Source: NAT127 sp041655035 (GTDB lineage Bacteria > Pseudomonadota > Gammaproteobacteria > Pseudomonadales > Porticoccaceae). Taken from it: 23,106 bases of DNA. Made by a program: the position numbers and the translations under genes. Positions within the stretch are counted from its first letter, which is position 1. Each line of letters opens with the position of its first letter. Where the stretch lies: positions 1 through 23,106 of the forward strand of contig JBAZCN010000044.1 in the NCBI GenBank assembly GCA_041655035.1, given 5' to 3'. Below, piece by piece: positions 8,616-15,685 of this stretch. The notes beneath the pieces are model-generated. The model saw only the letters and a program-made list of their open reading frames with translations. It was not told the origin of the DNA and did not search any database.

Positions 8616-8646
8616 CAGGCAGCGGTACCGGTAAGGAAGCTGCCTG
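8616..8646. other. Stem-loop in the argD-grxD intergenic region
   Basis: CAGGCAGC (8616-8623) and GCTGCCTG (8639-8646) form a perfect 8-bp stem with a 15-nt loop containing GGTACCGGTAAGG. There is no T-run after it on the plus strand. It may belong to a small RNA, a leader or a protein-binding site. Confidence 0.4.
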
Positions 8647-8723
8647 CGTAAAAAGGGGACGATACTATCGTCAACATGGTTGCTTTGCAATGCTTGGCGG
8701 GCGCTGATGACGCCGTCCATCAG

Positions 8724-8752
8724 TTTCGGAAGATATCAAAAACGGGTAGAAT
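8724..8752 (+). promoter_or_regulatory. Candidate sigma-70 promoter of grxD
   Basis: TTTCGG (8724-8729) and TAGAAT (8747-8752) are separated by 17 bases. The -10 lies inside a small palindrome, CGGGTA-GAA-TACCCG (8743-8757), which could form a hairpin or bind a regulator. The predicted start of transcription is about 60 bases before the grxD ATG. Confidence 0.5.
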
Positions 8753-8822
8753 ACCCGACTTTTCCACTCGACTATTGCGAGTGCTTCGATTCGTGGCGAT
8801 CCCATCCAGAGGTAAAGACAGT

Positions 8823-9140
8823 ATGGATATCATGGAAACCATCAAAGAGCAGATTGAGGGCAATCCGGTGATCCTTTATATGAAAGGCAATCCCAACCAG
8901 CCCCAGTGTGGCTTTTCGTCCCGCGCGGTGCAGGCGGTGATGGCCTGTGGCAAGCGCTTTGCTTATGTCGATATTCTCAGTAACTCCGAGATTCGCGCCA
9001 ATTTGCCCAAGTACGGCAATTGGCCCACCTTTCCCCAGCTGTGGGTCAAGGGCGAGTTGATCGGTGGTTCCGACATCATCGCCGAGATGCAGGCGAGCGG
9101 CGAATTGCAGCAACTGATCGACGAAGCGACCGCCGAGTAA
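8823..9140 (+). CDS. grxD: Monothiol glutaredoxin, Grx4/GrxD family
   Basis: This gene encodes 105 aa. The start at 8823 (MDIMETIKEQIEGNPVILYM) is preferred over upstream in-frame codons because AGAGG precedes it and the N-terminus then matches E. coli GrxD in length. The ATG at 8832 is a possible alternative. The monothiol active site CGFS (C29) is present, followed by FAYVDIL, the NWPTFPQLWVKGEL segment with the cis-proline, and GGSDI. The family binds a bridging [2Fe-2S] cluster with glutathione, usually with a BolA partner, and delivers Fe-S clusters in the cytoplasm. It is monocistronic by layout, with a strong terminator downstream. No Fur box was identified. Confidence 0.95.
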   Translation: MDIMETIKEQIEGNPVILYMKGNPNQPQCGFSSRAVQAVMACGKRFAYVDILSNSEIRANLPKYGNWPTFPQLWVKGELIGGSDIIAEMQASGELQQLIDEATAE

Positions 9141-9255
9141 GCGGCGGGCCTTGCCCCGCCGGGACGGGCGCTCGCGGGGCGGGTTGTCGCCCCGGGCGCG
9201 TCCCCGCGGTCGACTTGGCAGACGGGGCGCGGGCCGATCTTTTGTCAGGTCCTGA

Positions 9256-9292
9256 CCAAAAACCCCGCACCGGAGAGGTGCGGGGTTTTTGG
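9256..9292. terminator. Bidirectional intrinsic terminator between grxD and ppa
   Basis: AAAAACCCCGCACC (9258-9271) and GGTGCGGGGTTTTT (9277-9290) form a perfect 14-bp stem with a GGAGA loop, extended by CC/GG to 16 bp. The stem ends in A-run and T-run flanks, so it works in both directions. It sits between convergent grxD and ppa. A second small palindrome, GTCAGG-T-CCTGAC, lies just upstream at 9244-9256. Confidence 0.95.
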
Positions 9293-9312
9293 TGTCGGCG
9301 AGCGTTTGACGG

Positions 9313-9849
9313 TCAGGCGTTGCTTTTCAGGTAGCGCTCGCGGGAGGCCATGATCTCCTTGCGGGCATCTTCGGCATGTGACCAGTTGTCGACTTTTACC
9401 CACTTGCCTTCTTCGAGGTCCTTGTAGTTCTCGAAATAGTGGGCGATCTGCCTGAGCAGCAGCTCGGGGACATCGCCAACATCCTTGATGTGCTCGTACT
9501 GCTTGGTGAGCTTGCTGTGGGGGACCGCGATGAGCTTGGCGTCGACGCCGGATTCGTCGGTCATGTTGAGAATGCCGATTGGGCGGCTGCGGATCACCGA
9601 GCCGGGCATGACCGGATAGGGCGAGATGACCAGCACGTCGAGGGGGTCGCCGTCTTCCGACAGAGTGCCGGGAATGAAGCCGTAGTTGGCCGGGTAGAAC
9701 ATCGGGGTGGCAACGAACCGGTCGACGAAAAGGGCGTCGTATTCTTTTTCGATTTCGTACTTGATGGGGTCGTGGTTGGCGGGGATTTCGATGATCACAT
9801 TGATGTCGTTCGGCAGGTCGTTGCCGGCCGGGATGTTGCTGTAGCTCAT
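9313..9849 (-). CDS. ppa: Inorganic pyrophosphatase (soluble, family I)
   Basis: This gene encodes 178 aa, the usual length for bacterial family I enzymes. It hydrolyses pyrophosphate to two phosphates in the cytoplasm, driving biosynthetic reactions forward. The metal-binding signature EDGDPLDVLV is complete, as are the YDALFVDRF, YPANYGFIPGTL and KWVKVDNW segments. The start is the ATG at 9849, behind CGGAAG. A consensus TATAAT -10 lies upstream. The gene is divergent from hemN and convergent with grxD. Confidence 0.97.
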   Translation of the reverse strand: MSYSNIPAGNDLPNDINVIIEIPANHDPIKYEIEKEYDALFVDRFVATPMFYPANYGFIPGTLSEDGDPLDVLVISPYPVMPGSVIRSRPIGILNMTDESGVDAKLIAVPHSKLTKQYEHIKDVGDVPELLLRQIAHYFENYKDLEEGKWVKVDNWSHAEDARKEIMASRERYLKSNA

Positions 9850-9887
9850 TGCGGGACTTCCGTTCGTTGAGGTTGGAGACGGGCCGG

Positions 9888-9893
9888 ATTATA
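9888..9893 (-). promoter_or_regulatory. Consensus -10 element of ppa
   Basis: Read on the minus strand, this is TATAAT, a perfect -10, about 40 bases before the ppa ATG. The matching -35 (around TGGTTA at 17 bases) is weak. The strength of the -10 fits a constitutively expressed housekeeping gene. Confidence 0.6.
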
Positions 9894-9960
9894 GTCCTGT
9901 GGTGACGGAATAACCAGCGCCGGCTACCCCCGCGGGTGCCCGACAGGACGGCAAATTCCC

Positions 9961-9974
9961 TTGATAAACATCAA
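9961..9974 (+). promoter_or_regulatory. FNR/Anr box upstream of hemN
   Basis: TTGATAAACATCAA is a perfect match to the FNR/Anr consensus TTGAT-N4-ATCAA. A -10-like GACAAT lies at 9997-10002, predicting a start near 10009. That places the box centre at about -41.5, the class II activation position. FNR or Anr is an oxygen-sensing activator, and hemN is a known target in Pseudomonas and relatives, so hemN is very likely induced at low oxygen. Confidence 0.88.
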
Positions 9975-10040
9975 GGTAAGAGAGCGCCAACGGGACGACA
10001 ATGGCGCCATCGCGACAACGAGCGCCTGTCAGGAGCCGCC

Positions 10041-11480
10041 ATGCACAGTATCGACGTCGATCAGGTCGACTCTCGCCGTATCGACTGGAGGGAACAGAGC
10101 CCCGCGCTGTGGGATCCGGATCTGATCGCCCGCTACGACCTGTCCGGGCCGCGCTACACCTCCTATCCGACCGCCCCGCAGTTCGGCGAGGATTTTGGCC
10201 GGCGGGAGATCGGTCGGGCCATTGCCCTCAGCAATGCCCGGGGCCGCCCGCTGTCGCTATACGTGCATATCCCTTTCTGCAGCAGGGTCTGCTACTACTG
10301 CGCCTGCAACCGGATCATCACCGCCGATCGCAAGCTGGCCCCACCCTATCTCGACCGCCTGGAGCGAGAGATGGCGGCGCTGGCGGCACTGGTGGATACC
10401 GCCCGCCCGGTCAATCAGCTCCATTGGGGCGGCGGTACGCCCACCTATATCAGTGATGATGAAAAACGGCGGTTGATGGCCGCCACCCGGCGACTGTTCA
10501 ACCTTCGCCAGGACGACCGGGGCGAATACGCGATCGAGATCCACCCCGGCGATACCACGGTGGCGAGCATCGGCTGTTTGCGGGAACTGGGGTTCAACCG
10601 CCTGAGCATGGGTGTCCAGGATTTCGACCCGGACGTGCAGCGGGCGGTGAACCGCTTCAACAGCGTGGCCGAGGTGGCGGCGCTGGTGGCCGCGGCGCGC
10701 AGCCAGGGCTTTCATTCGCTCGGAATGGACCTGATCTACGGCCTGCCGCTGCAGACCTGGCCGCGCTTCGCGCGCACCCTGGATGCGGTGATCGAGCTGT
10801 CGCCGGATCGCCTGTCGATCTTCAACTATGCCCATATGCCGCGGCTGTTCAAGACCCAGCGCCACATGGATGTAGGGCAGATGCCGGGCCCTGAAGAAAA
10901 ACTCGACATCCTTCACCGCGCCACCGAAAGGCTGTTGCTGGCGGGCTATGTGTTCATCGGCATGGACCATTTCGCAAAGCCGGGGGATGACCTGGCGGTG
11001 GCGCAGCGCGAGGGGCGGCTGGCGCGCAACTTCCAGGGTTACGCCACCCATGGTGATTGCGACCTGCTGGCTTTCGGCGTGTCCGCCATCAGCGCCTATG
11101 GCGATTGCTTTGCCCAGAACCACAAGGATCTTGTCAGCTACAACCAGGCTGTCGACAGCGGCGAGCTGCCGGTGGCGAGGGGCATCGGCCTGAGCGCCGA
11201 CGACTTGCTGAGGGCGAAAGTGATCGAGGGACTGATCTGTCACTTTCATCTCGATGTGGCGGCCATCGAGCAGCGCTTCGGAATCGTTTTCGCCGACTAT
11301 TTCCGCGCCGAGCTGGGGCAACTGGCGGCAATGGCGGACGATGGCCTGGTGGCGATCGAGCCCCATGCCATCGTCGTCACCGCCCGGGGGCGGCTGCTGA
11401 TCAGGCGGATCTGCATGGTCTTCGATGCCTGGCTGCGCGGTGGAGGGCAACGGGGGCAAGGTTTTTCCCGAATCATTTGA
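10041..11480 (+). CDS. hemN: Oxygen-independent coproporphyrinogen III oxidase
   Basis: This gene encodes 479 aa. The start at 10041 (MHSIDVDQVDSRRIDW) is set by AGGAG 5 bases upstream; upstream in-frame codons lie over the FNR-box promoter and are rejected. It is a radical SAM enzyme: the Cx3Cx2C cluster motif is C80, C84, C87 in FCSRVCYYCAC. The GGGTPTYIS segment, RYTSYPTAPQF and the C-terminal HemN domain (GFGVSAISAYG-like region, then VIEGLICHFHLD) are all present. It decarboxylates coproporphyrinogen III to protoporphyrinogen IX without oxygen, in the cytoplasm. The perfect FNR/Anr box upstream supports hemN over the HemW look-alike, which is shorter and lacks this N-terminus. Confidence 0.96.
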   Translation: MHSIDVDQVDSRRIDWREQSPALWDPDLIARYDLSGPRYTSYPTAPQFGEDFGRREIGRAIALSNARGRPLSLYVHIPFCSRVCYYCACNRIITADRKLAPPYLDRLEREMAALAALVDTARPVNQLHWGGGTPTYISDDEKRRLMAATRRLFNLRQDDRGEYAIEIHPGDTTVASIGCLRELGFNRLSMGVQDFDPDVQRAVNRFNSVAEVAALVAAARSQGFHSLGMDLIYGLPLQTWPRFARTLDAVIELSPDRLSIFNYAHMPRLFKTQRHMDVGQMPGPEEKLDILHRATERLLLAGYVFIGMDHFAKPGDDLAVAQREGRLARNFQGYATHGDCDLLAFGVSAISAYGDCFAQNHKDLVSYNQAVDSGELPVARGIGLSADDLLRAKVIEGLICHFHLDVAAIEQRFGIVFADYFRAELGQLAAMADDGLVAIEPHAIVVTARGRLLIRRICMVFDAWLRGGGQRGQGFSRII

Positions 11481-11482
11481 AG

Positions 11483-11550
11483 CAACGGCGGCGTGGGTGC
11501 AGGGCATGGGGTGCGCCGAGGAACTAAGCGCACCGCAGACACCGCTGTTG
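11483..11550 (+). terminator. Nested hairpin after hemN
   Basis: An outer stem, CAACGGCGG (11483-11491) with CCGCTGTTG (11542-11550, one G-T pair), encloses an inner perfect stem, GGTGCGC (11510-11516) with GCGCACC (11528-11534). It begins 3 bases past the hemN stop, and a T-containing stretch follows at 11558-11567. It probably ends hemN transcription before the thiamine leader, but it is not a classic intrinsic terminator. Confidence 0.4.
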
Positions 11551-11621
11551 TGAACAATGTTTCTTTATCAATAGGCGATCTCCATCAACAGCTCCTTGCC
11601 CGACCGTGCCGATGTCCGATC

Positions 11622-11650
11622 TTCATTTAATGTCCACGCTCGGCTACAAT
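11622..11650 (+). promoter_or_regulatory. Candidate promoter of the thiamine operon
   Basis: TACAAT (11645-11650) is a good -10, with TTCATT (11622-11627) 17 bases upstream as a weak -35. The predicted transcript start is near 11657, about 32 bases before the riboswitch aptamer, which is a sensible leader layout. Confidence 0.5.
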
Positions 11651-11655
11651 CACCC

Positions 11656-11687
11656 AGCGTTGCGACGACCAAGCGCTGCGACGACCA
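11656..11687 (+). repeat. 16-bp tandem duplication in the riboswitch leader
   Basis: AGCGTTGCGACGACCA (11656-11671) is followed at once by AGCGCTGCGACGACCA (11672-11687), with one mismatch. The pair lies between the promoter candidate and the first stem of the TPP aptamer. It may be a recent slippage event or a leader element. No function is known to me. Confidence 0.7.
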
Positions 11688-11688
11688 A

Positions 11689-11775
11689 ACCTTAGGGGTG
11701 GCCAGACAGGCCTGAGATATCCGCGAGGATGAACCCTTAGAACCTGATCCGGTTAATGCCGGCGTAGGGATAGGT
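11689..11775 (+). promoter_or_regulatory. TPP riboswitch (THI element)
   Basis: The aptamer core is clear: AGGGGTG near the 5' side, CTGAGA (11712-11717), an ACCCTTAGAACCTGATCCGG segment (11733-11752), the P4/P5 arm with GGTTAATGCCGGC, and TAGGGA closing the core. ACCT (11689-11692) and AGGT (11772-11775) can form the P1 stem. It binds thiamine pyrophosphate and switches off the downstream gene when the cofactor is plentiful. It precedes a TonB-dependent receptor and three other thiamine-uptake genes, so it very likely controls the entire operon. Confidence 0.96.
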
Positions 11776-11789
11776 GCTCTTTTGCTATT

Positions 11790-11838
11790 GCCTCCCAAGC
11801 GCGCATACCGGGTCTCCCAAACCTTGAGTTTCGGAGGC
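11790..11838 (+). promoter_or_regulatory. Likely expression platform: anti-Shine-Dalgarno and Shine-Dalgarno
   Basis: GCCTCC (11790-11795), just after the aptamer, is the exact complement of GGAGGC (11833-11838), which contains the Shine-Dalgarno of the TonB receptor gene. There is no terminator with a T-run between aptamer and gene. This suggests control at translation start: with TPP bound, the complement would hide the ribosome site. The pairing is seen; the switching is inference. Confidence 0.5.
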
Positions 11839-11842
11839 TCCA

Positions 11843-14005
11843 TTGAGATTTCCCCGTTGTTCTTTCGCTGCCGTTGCGCTCTTGCCGCTGGCAGTCTGTG
11901 CTGTCATTGCCCATTCAGCCGAGATGGAAATAGAAGAAATCCGGGTTACCGCCGATTTCCGCGAGGCGTCCGCGGCGCTGTACCCGGCCAGTCTCACGGT
12001 GATGGATTCCGGCGCCATCGCCGCCCGGGCCGCCCAGCATCTCGACGAGATGCTCAACCTGGTGCCCAACGTCAACTTTGCCTCCGGAGCATCGCGCGGG
12101 CGCTATGTGCAGATTCGCGGTATCGGCGAGCGCAGCCAGTTCGTCGACCCGATCAACCCATCCGTTGGTCTGACGATCGACGAGATCAATTTCAGCGGCG
12201 TCGGCAATGCCAGCACCCTGTTCGATGTCGAGCAGGTCGAAGTGCTGCGCGGCCCCCAGGGCACCCGATTCGGTGCCTATGGCCTGGCGGGGATGATCAA
12301 TATCGTGTCGAAGGCACCCACCGAGCAGTTCGAAGGACTGGTCAGCGGCGGGATCGGCAATTACGCCAGCCGCGAACTTGGCGCGGTGGTCAGCGGCCCC
12401 CTTGCGGATAACCTGCTGGGCCGGCTGGCGGTGCAGCAATACCAGAGCGACGGCTATATCGACAACGTTTTTCTCGGCCGCGATGATACCGCCGAGCGCG
12501 ACGAACTCACCGCCAGGGGCAAGTTGCGCTGGCTGGCCAGCGACCGGCTGAGTGTCGACACCACGCTGTTCTATATCAATGCCGACAACGGCTATGACAA
12601 TTTTTCCCTCGACAATAATCGCAAGACCCTGTCCGACGAACCGGGCCGCGACCGCCAGGAAACGCTGGCCCTCGGTTTCACCGCCACCTGGGCGGCCAGC
12701 GATCGGGTCACGGTCAAGTCGACGCTGGCGTTCGAGCACTCCAAGCTGGAATACGGTTTTGACGAGGACTGGACCAATACCGCCATCTGCGACGGCCTTG
12801 CGTGCGACAGCGGGCGGTGGGGATTCGACTGGTGGTATTCCAGTGTCGACCGCTACCGCCGCGACCGGGATGCGGTGCAGTTCGACCTGCGGCTGATCTC
12901 CGGTGAGGCCGGCAGGTTGTTCGATAGCCTGGAATGGGTCGCGGGCGTCTACTATTACGACCGCGACGAAGGGCTCAGGCGTGACTTTTTCGACTGGGAT
13001 CTTGATGCGCCGGGCGTGTTTGCCAGCGACTACGACAGCCGCCACCTCGCCCTGTACGGAGAACTGTCCGCACCACTGAGCGAACGCTTGACCCTCACTG
13101 TCGGCGGCCGGGTCGAGGACTTTGCCGGCAAGTACCGCGACAACCGGGCGGTGCGCGGCAAGCCGGACGAGACCCTGTGGGGCGGCGAGATCAACCTGCA
13201 ATACCAGGTCGACGACGCGACCCTGGTCTATGGCCTGATCTCCCGGGGGTTCAAGGCCGGCGGCGTCAACGGCGAGGCGCTTGGCCAGGCGCAAAGAAAC
13301 AATTTCGACGACAGCGTTATCGACTTCATCGCCAGCCGGCTCGAATTCGAAACGGAGACCGCGCGCAACATCGAGGTCGGCTTCAAGGGCGAATACTTCG
13401 ACGGGCGCTGGCAATTGCGTGCCGCGGCGTTTCATATGAAGCGTAACGATGTCCAGTTGCGCGGCTGGTATAACGAAGGTTCGCTGTTCGTCGGCTATAT
13501 CGACAACGGCTCGTCGGGCACCAACCGCGGTGTGGAGATCGAAACCCGGGTGGCGGTGACGCCGCAGCTGCAGCTGTTCGCCAGCGCCGGCTACCTCGAC
13601 ACCGAGATCGACGACTTTTTCGTGCTGGGCGATGACGACGTGCTCGTCGACAAGAGCGGGCGCGACCAGGCCCATGCGCCGTCCTACCAGTTCAACGTCG
13701 GCCTCGACTGGACGGTCGTCACCAACCTGCTGGCCAGGATCGAGGTGGAAGGCCGTGACAGCTTCTACTTCTCCGATAGCCATGACCAGCAATCGGATGC
13801 CTATAACCTGGTCCATGCCAGCCTCGGCTACCAGTTCCGGCAGATCGAGCTGAAGCTCTGGGGGCGCAACCTGACGGACAAGGATTACGCGAGCCGGGGA
13901 TTCTATTTTGCCAACGACCCGCGGGTGTTCTTCGAGGACGACCAGGCATACGTCCAACTCGGCGACCCGCGCACTTTTGGCATCACCGCAACCTATCATT
14001 TCTAG
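11843..14005 (+). CDS. TonB-dependent outer-membrane receptor, predicted for thiamine
   Basis: This gene encodes 720 aa. It starts at TTG (11843), 5 bases after GGAGG. This start gives a good signal peptide (MRFPRCSFAAVALLPLAVCA, cleavage near residue 25), and no nearby ATG would. A TonB-box-like IEEIRVTA follows, then the plug domain (about residues 40-155, with LDEMLNLVPNVNF, RGRYVQIRGIG and VEVLRGPQGTRFGAYGLAG). The 22-strand barrel follows and ends in the typical aromatic tail TYHF. Such receptors use TonB energy to pull scarce nutrients across the outer membrane. The TPP riboswitch in its leader and the three thiamine genes after it point to thiamine or a relative as substrate. It ends 59 bases before the next gene. 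Confidence 0.92.
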   Translation: MRFPRCSFAAVALLPLAVCAVIAHSAEMEIEEIRVTADFREASAALYPASLTVMDSGAIAARAAQHLDEMLNLVPNVNFASGASRGRYVQIRGIGERSQFVDPINPSVGLTIDEINFSGVGNASTLFDVEQVEVLRGPQGTRFGAYGLAGMINIVSKAPTEQFEGLVSGGIGNYASRELGAVVSGPLADNLLGRLAVQQYQSDGYIDNVFLGRDDTAERDELTARGKLRWLASDRLSVDTTLFYINADNGYDNFSLDNNRKTLSDEPGRDRQETLALGFTATWAASDRVTVKSTLAFEHSKLEYGFDEDWTNTAICDGLACDSGRWGFDWWYSSVDRYRRDRDAVQFDLRLISGEAGRLFDSLEWVAGVYYYDRDEGLRRDFFDWDLDAPGVFASDYDSRHLALYGELSAPLSERLTLTVGGRVEDFAGKYRDNRAVRGKPDETLWGGEINLQYQVDDATLVYGLISRGFKAGGVNGEALGQAQRNNFDDSVIDFIASRLEFETETARNIEVGFKGEYFDGRWQLRAAAFHMKRNDVQLRGWYNEGSLFVGYIDNGSSGTNRGVEIETRVAVTPQLQLFASAGYLDTEIDDFFVLGDDDVLVDKSGRDQAHAPSYQFNVGLDWTVVTNLLARIEVEGRDSFYFSDSHDQQSDAYNLVHASLGYQFRQIELKLWGRNLTDKDYASRGFYFANDPRVFFEDDQAYVQLGDPRTFGITATYHF

Positions 14006-14064
14006 GGCCGCTTCAGCGGCGGCCCGCGATGATCCTGGCCTGAACCATTAACGGAGCCACTACC

Positions 14065-14313
14065 ATGATACTGAGTGCTGAAATTACCCTATACCCCCTG
14101 CAAGACGATTACCTGCCGGTGATCAAGGCGTTTTTGGCGCGCCTCGGCGCAACGGTCGCGGTCAAATGCGAAACATTCCCCACCTGCACCGTGCTTACCG
14201 GCGACGACCGCCAGGTGCTCGATACCCTCGGCGACATGATGCGCTGGAGTCACGATACGCTCGGCAAGGGTGTCTTTGTGGTCAAGTTCCTGCCCGGCTA
14301 CGAGGCGCTTTGA
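14065..14313 (+). CDS. YkoF-like / MTH1187-family thiamine-binding protein
   Basis: This gene encodes 82 aa, with an ATG behind GGAG. It is a single ferredoxin-like domain: MILSAEITLYPLQDDYLPVI begins the first strand and helix, and CETFPTCTVLTGD and VFVVKFLPGYEAL form the later strands. This matches the short thiamine-binding family (PF01910), whose members bind thiamine or hydroxymethylpyrimidine. B. subtilis YkoF carries two copies of this domain; here there is one, so a dimer or tetramer is expected. No signal peptide is visible, so it is probably cytoplasmic. It lies between the receptor and the permease in the riboswitch operon. It may hand on or buffer thiamine, but its exact role in such operons is unproven. 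Confidence 0.8.
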   Translation: MILSAEITLYPLQDDYLPVIKAFLARLGATVAVKCETFPTCTVLTGDDRQVLDTLGDMMRWSHDTLGKGVFVVKFLPGYEAL

Positions 14314-14316
14314 GCG

Positions 14317-14931
14317 ATGGCCCTCGGTGAGGGCATGGTGGCGGCGCTGACCCAGCTCTCGCCGTGGGAAGCGGTGGCGGTGATACTGGCCGTCGCCTAC
14401 CTGCTGCTCGCCATGCGCGAGAGTGCCTGGTGCTGGTACTGCGCCTTTGCCAGCACCGCGATCTACACCGCTTTGCTGTGGCATGCCAGCCTGCTGATGC
14501 AGTCGCTGCTCAACGGCTACTACATGGCCATGGCGGTTTACGGTTGGTGGCAGTGGCGGCGGGGCGGGACAAGCCACGAGGGGGTGGCGATCAGCCGCTG
14601 GCCATGGCGCCGCCACGGGCTGCTCGGCGTTGCGGTCGCGCTGGCCGCAGCCGTCACCGGCTATATGCTGGACACCACCTCGGATGCCGCCTGGCCTTAT
14701 GTGGATTCGCTGATCACCTGGGGCAGCGTTGCCGTGACCTGGATGGTGGCGAAAAAAATACTCGAGAACTGGCTCTACTGGATAGTCATCAACAGCGTCT
14801 GTATTTTCATGTACTTCGACCGCGGCCTGTACCTCAGCAGCACGCTGTTCGCGTTCTACGTGGTGATAGCGATCTTCGGCTACTACAGCTGGCGCAGCAG
14901 TGAGCGTCAGGCCGATGTCTCCTTTGCCTGA
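14317..14931 (+). CDS. pnuT: PnuT-type thiamine transporter (PnuC/NMN transporter family)
   Basis: This gene encodes 204 aa, starting 3 bases after the previous stop. About seven hydrophobic segments are visible, with the family signatures YYMAMAVYGWWQWRRG in the middle and ENWLYWIVINSVCIFMYFDR near the C-terminus. The PnuC family moves vitamin precursors by facilitated diffusion, and trapping by phosphorylation makes net uptake one-way. Riboswitch control and the neighbouring kinase identify this as the thiamine-specific branch (PnuT) rather than nicotinamide riboside PnuC. An internal ATG at 14338 (MVAAL) is a possible alternative start. The stop overlaps the kinase start, which suggests coupled translation. 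Confidence 0.88.
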   Translation: MALGEGMVAALTQLSPWEAVAVILAVAYLLLAMRESAWCWYCAFASTAIYTALLWHASLLMQSLLNGYYMAMAVYGWWQWRRGGTSHEGVAISRWPWRRHGLLGVAVALAAAVTGYMLDTTSDAAWPYVDSLITWGSVAVTWMVAKKILENWLYWIVINSVCIFMYFDRGLYLSSTLFAFYVVIAIFGYYSWRSSERQADVSFA

Positions 14932-15685
14932 CAGCGGGCTCGAGCGCGCGCTCGACAGCTGGCCGCTGTGGTCTCCCGCGCCCGCCGCCCGGCCCGGCAA
15001 TCCCCGGCGGCTCGACGGCGGCCTGACGAATGTCAGCTGGCGTGTCGCCACCTGTCGCGGCGATGCGGTGGTCAGGATCCACTGTGCGGACGACGGCCGT
15101 CTCGGCATCGATCGGCGCCGCGAGGCGCTGATCGTCGATGCCGTGGCCGAGGCCGGTCTGGCGCCGGCGGTGTGGTTCCGCGATCCGGGCAACCGGTTCA
15201 CGGTCAGTCGCTATATTCACGGCCGGGTGTGGAGCGACGCCGACATCCGCGACCCTGGGCAGCGCCAGCGCCTGGGGGCGGTGGTGGACCGCTACCGCGC
15301 TCTGCCGCTGGCCTTGCCGGCCCGCGACTACGTGGCCTATCTCGACCACTATGCCCGGCAGCTGCTGGACCGCGGGATCGCCGTGGCGCCGGCGCTGGCC
15401 GAGCGCTTCCAGCGCTGGCGGGAGCGGATCGGACGCTGGCAGTACGCCGGCTGGCAGCCGCGCCTGACCCACCACGACCTGACTCCCGGCAACGTCATCG
15501 ACAGCGAGCAGGGGCTGATGCTGATCGATTGGGAATATGCCGCGCCGGGCTGCGCCGGGCTCGATGACCTGGCCGTGGGCGTCGTCCCGGCCGATCCGGT
15601 GGTCGAAGTGCTGGCCGGCCTGATGAACGACTACTGGGCGCTGGTGCGAGCGCAGCTGTGCGGTGGTGGCGAGGGGCGCGTCTAG
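14915..15685 (+). CDS. Thiamine-kinase-like phosphotransferase (APH/choline kinase fold)
   Basis: This gene encodes 256 aa from the ATG at 14915; an in-frame GTG at 14900 would add five residues. Either start overlaps the end of pnuT. The kinase core is present: LDGGLTNVSWRV near the N-terminus (nucleotide-loop region), the Brenner motif HHDLTPGN (D188, N193) and the metal-binding DWE (D205). This is the aminoglycoside/choline/thiamine kinase fold. In a riboswitch operon with PnuT the likely reaction is ATP plus thiamine to thiamine phosphate, trapping the vitamin. A choline-kinase-like activity cannot be excluded. Its TAG stop overlaps the stop of ectR on the other strand (shared CTAG at 15682-15685), leaving no room for a terminator. 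Confidence 0.82.
   Translation: MSPLPDSGLERALDSWPLWSPAPAARPGNPRRLDGGLTNVSWRVATCRGDAVVRIHCADDGRLGIDRRREALIVDAVAEAGLAPAVWFRDPGNRFTVSRYIHGRVWSDADIRDPGQRQRLGAVVDRYRALPLALPARDYVAYLDHYARQLLDRGIAVAPALAERFQRWRERIGRWQYAGWQPRLTHHDLTPGNVIDSEQGLMLIDWEYAAPGCAGLDDLAVGVVPADPVVEVLAGLMNDYWALVRAQLCGGGEGRV

Larger units (their letters stand above)
8381..8822. other. 442-bp intergenic region between argD and grxD
   Basis: This divergent region is less GC-rich than its surroundings by eye. It holds the argD Shine-Dalgarno, the grxD promoter candidate and one clear hairpin (listed separately). I see no convincing open reading frame with family similarity, no tRNA and no known riboswitch. It is longer than two simple promoters need. 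I could not find a confident -35/-10 pair for argD or a good ArgR site. Confidence 0.6.

Noticed and set aside
10257..11507. A 416-codon minus-strand frame antisense to hemN
   Set aside because: hemN has the radical SAM motif, a Shine-Dalgarno and an FNR box. The antisense frame is an artefact of GC-rich codon use.
11915..13999. A 694-codon minus-strand open frame antisense to the TonB receptor
   Set aside because: It mirrors the codon pattern of the receptor, has no Shine-Dalgarno or recognisable domain, and the receptor on the plus strand is clear.
14006..14064. GCCGC-TTCA-GCGGC hairpin after the TonB receptor as an operon terminator
   Set aside because: It has a short stem and no T-run, and the next gene in the same thiamine pathway begins 59 bases later. 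It may at most reduce read-through.
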